From Prevotellaceae bacterium (lineage in GTDB: Bacteria > Bacteroidota > Bacteroidia > Bacteroidales > UBA932), in assembly GCA_031257455.1 (NCBI GenBank), contig JAIROQ010000129.1, forward strand, positions 1-6,420: DNA of 6,420 nucleotides. Reading direction: 5' to 3'. The notes beneath the pieces were generated by a model. It was not told the DNA's origin. It saw only the letters and a list, made by a program, of their open reading frames with translations, and did not search any database. Of the stretch, positions 5,557-6,420 are shown piece after piece. Positions within the stretch are counted from its first letter, which is position 1; each line of letters opens with the position of its first letter. The translations under genes and the position numbers were made by a program.

Positions 5557-5591
5557 AATTCCTAATTCGTAATTTCTAATTCTTAATTCTC
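5557..5591. repeat. Heptamer tract (AATTCNT)
   Basis: Five units with an exact period of 7: AATTCCT, AATTCGT, AATTTCT, AATTCTT, AATTCTC. It is the clearest of the heptamer tracts in this window. It is preceded by GGCGTCAGC (5547-5555), which also precedes the tract at 6086. Confidence 0.85.
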
Positions 5592-5721
5592 AAAGTCCCG
5601 CAGGGGCGCAATATACATAACCCCGTGCAAGTGCAGCCCCCACGCTACGCTCGGGACAGGCTCCGCGGAACGCAGCGCGGGGAGGCACGATGCTCCTCTT
5701 GCACATCGCGCGGCGCTTCCC

Positions 5722-5856
5722 CGTCATTCCGACCGGAGCGTAGCGGAGTGGAGGAATCTGCCGCGTCCTGCAACCGCTGCGTTGCATCGCCCTGCATGTT
5801 GGAGCAGATTCCTCCACTTCGCCCGCTCGTCCCTCACGGGCTTGGTCGGAATGACG
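5722..5856. repeat. Dispersed palindromic element, complete copy (135 bp)
   Basis: Outer arms CGTCATTCCGACC (5722-5734) and GGTCGGAATGACG (5844-5856) are perfect 13-bp inverted repeats. Inner arms AGTGGAGGAATCTG (5747-5760) and CAGATTCCTCCACT (5805-5818) are perfect 14-bp inverted repeats. The left half also has GGAGCGTAGCGG between its arms, and the right half has a small GCCCG/CGGGC hairpin. A solo right half lies at 3613-3689. No coding capacity is present, so it would be a non-autonomous or structural intergenic repeat. Confidence 0.85.
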
Positions 5857-5868
5857 GCGTTGTTGTGT

Positions 5869-5896
5869 CATTGTTCATTGTTCAATGTTCAATGTT
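5869..5896. repeat. Heptamer tract (CATTGTT/CAATGTT) overlapping the lipoprotein stop
   Basis: Units CATTGTT, CATTGTT, CAATGTT, CAATGTT have an exact period of 7. The stop codon of the small lipoprotein gene (5882-5884) and its last four sense codons lie inside the tract. It follows the complete palindromic element closely, as the heptamer tract at 3697 follows the half element. Confidence 0.8.
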
Positions 5897-6046
5897 ATAC
5901 GTTACCACGCCGGACGATGCCGCCGGTTCATCATTACCGGTGTAGTAAACGGGACACGCCACATTGGAAGTGGTTGTTTTTTGCGTCGCGCAACCTGTCG
6001 CCAACAGCAACAGGCACGCAAGAAGAAAGAAAATTTTTGTTTTCAT
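5882..6046 (-). CDS. Small lipoprotein (54 aa)
   Basis: The minus-strand ATG at 6046 opens a 54-codon frame with a textbook lipoprotein signal: MKTKIFFLLACLLLLATGC, lipobox LATGC, with C19 as the lipidated residue. The mature part of 36 residues is polar and flexible (ATQKTTTSNVACPVYYTG and so on), with one further cysteine at C31, and ends in NIEH. I recognise no family. The last four residues and the stop are read from a heptamer repeat tract, so the original 3' end may have been replaced or truncated by the repeat. The start has an AT-rich upstream (two near-identical AATTGTTTATTTG copies at 6047-6059 and 6063-6075) and no Shine-Dalgarno sequence. The signal peptide makes a functional start likely; whether the gene is intact is uncertain. 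Confidence 0.65.
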   Translation of the reverse strand: MKTKIFFLLACLLLLATGCATQKTTTSNVACPVYYTGNDEPAASSGVVTYNIEH

Positions 6047-6085
6047 AATTGTTTATTTGTTGAATTGTTTATTTGGCGTCAGCGC

Positions 6086-6113
6086 TCATACTTCATACCT
6101 CATACTTCATACC
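6086..6113. repeat. Heptamer tract (TCATACT/TCATACC)
   Basis: Units TCATACT, TCATACC, TCATACT, TCATACC have an exact period of 7, so the pair also makes a perfect 14-base duplication. It sits about 40 bases upstream of the small lipoprotein start. Confidence 0.8.
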
Positions 6114-6118
6114 TCTTT

Positions 6119-6196
6119 TGCGGTTTCGGGATTGTTTTGCACTTATAATTTTATTTCCCAAAACAAACACTCATCAAAACAATCCCTCTTGCCGCA
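6119..6196. repeat. Interrupted inverted repeat
   Basis: GGGATTGTTTTG (6128-6139) and CAAAACAATCCC (6175-6186) are perfect 12-bp inverted repeats. Outside them TGCGG (6119-6123) pairs with CCGCA (6192-6196) at similar distances. The 35-base centre is AT-rich and holds one more direct copy of CAAAACAA. It could be a cruciform, a small non-autonomous element or a regulatory site; the sequence alone does not decide. Confidence 0.6.
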
Positions 6197-6263
6197 CTAA
6201 ATCCGCATAAATCCGTGTAATTTAAAAAACATCCTTGCTACGATTTTTTATTCGCTGCCAATG

Positions 6264-6297
6264 ATTGTAGAATGTTTTAATATATTTATTCTACAAT
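6264..6297. terminator. AT-rich perfect 10-bp hairpin
   Basis: ATTGTAGAAT (6264-6273) and ATTCTACAAT (6288-6297) pair perfectly around a 14-base loop of A and T with one G. Neither flank has a convincing T-run, so terminator is only one reading; an operator for a dimeric regulator is another. Confidence 0.3.
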
Positions 6298-6420
6298 TTC
6301 AATCTTCAACTTTTACCGTGATTTTTCCATTATTCCATTAAAAAGCCAAAAGTGGAGTAGGTGCTGTATTTATGGTCACTCGAGGTTCAGGAAAACCCAA
6401 TCAGTAAATAAGTACAGCAA

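Larger units (their letters stand above)
5512..5881. other. Gene-free, repeat-rich spacer
   Basis: About 370 bases separate the 38-codon gene from the stop of the small lipoprotein gene. The open frames on both strands are carried by GC-rich palindromic repeats and lack any protein-like features. The spacer holds two heptamer tracts (5513-5533 and 5557-5591) and a GC-rich block at 5592-5720 whose CCCCGTGC (near 5622) can pair with GCGCGGGG (near 5675). It then holds the complete inverted-repeat element at 5722-5856 and the start of another heptamer tract. Confidence 0.75.
6047..6420. other. AT-rich spacer without a supportable gene
   Basis: About 370 bases at the right edge contain a 16-base tandem duplication (6047-6078), a heptamer tract (6086-6113) and three inverted repeats (6119-6196, 6264-6297, 6362-6419). 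A 10-base near-duplication AAATCCGCAT / AAATCCGTGT lies at 6199-6218. Open frames are short and have no protein-like signature. Confidence 0.65.

Noticed and set aside
5625..6200. Several overlapping frames of 78-106 aa on the plus strand and one of 93 aa on the minus strand.
   Set aside because: They are made of GC-rich palindromic repeat sequence or are antisense to the small lipoprotein, which alone has a convincing signal peptide.
6376..6420. Possible C-terminal end (14 codons and stop) of a minus-strand gene entering from the right.
   Set aside because: Too short to recognise and overlapping an inverted repeat; kept only as part of the edge finding.

Overview
The window looks like chromosomal DNA of a Bacteroidota bacterium, most likely an uncultured Bacteroidales. 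The reasons are a lipoprotein of the DUF4296 type, copies of the TAnnTTTG -7 promoter box of this phylum, AT-rich starts without Shine-Dalgarno sequences, a secreted protein with an Ig-like domain of the Bacteroidota (CHU_C/Ig_7) kind, and a nuoA start. This assignment is inference from families and motifs; no database was searched. Every gene I can support lies on the minus strand.

Layout, left to right. Positions 1-221 hold the 5' part of nuoA, running off the left edge. Positions 222-434 are intergenic and carry the nuoA promoter box and an octamer repeat tract. Positions 435-3162 hold a compact three-gene operon, read from right to left: a DUF4296 lipoprotein, a TIM-barrel amidohydrolase after a 9-base gap, and a CX3CX2C radical SAM protein overlapping the previous gene by 23 bases. 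Positions 3163-4188 are about 1 kb without a credible gene, packed with two 42-bp tandem arrays, hairpins, heptamer repeats and a run of hairpins that probably forms the 3' UTR and terminator of the next gene. Positions 4189-5382 encode a secreted, cysteine-rich, Ig-containing protein. Twelve bases upstream of it lies a 38-codon single-membrane-span gene (5395-5511). Positions 5512-5881 are again repeat-rich. Positions 5882-6046 encode a 54-aa lipoprotein. Positions 6047-6420 are AT-rich with several inverted repeats and no supportable gene.

The most striking feature is the non-coding architecture. At least seven short tandem tracts with 7- or 8-base periods but different unit sequences sit in the intergenic spaces, often touching a start or stop codon. 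One supplies the last codons and stop of the lipoprotein gene. They occur beside larger palindromic elements, and parts of these composites are duplicated between the two spacers (an identical 18-mer, a 14-bp plus 13-bp arm pair, and a 23-bp block in inverted orientation). This resembles the short tandemly repeated repetitive sequences described in cyanobacteria. I see no transposase, CRISPR array, defence gene or recognisable new enzymatic system. The novelty candidates are the repeat family, the structured RNA region downstream of the secreted protein, and the micro-membrane-protein/secreted-protein pair.
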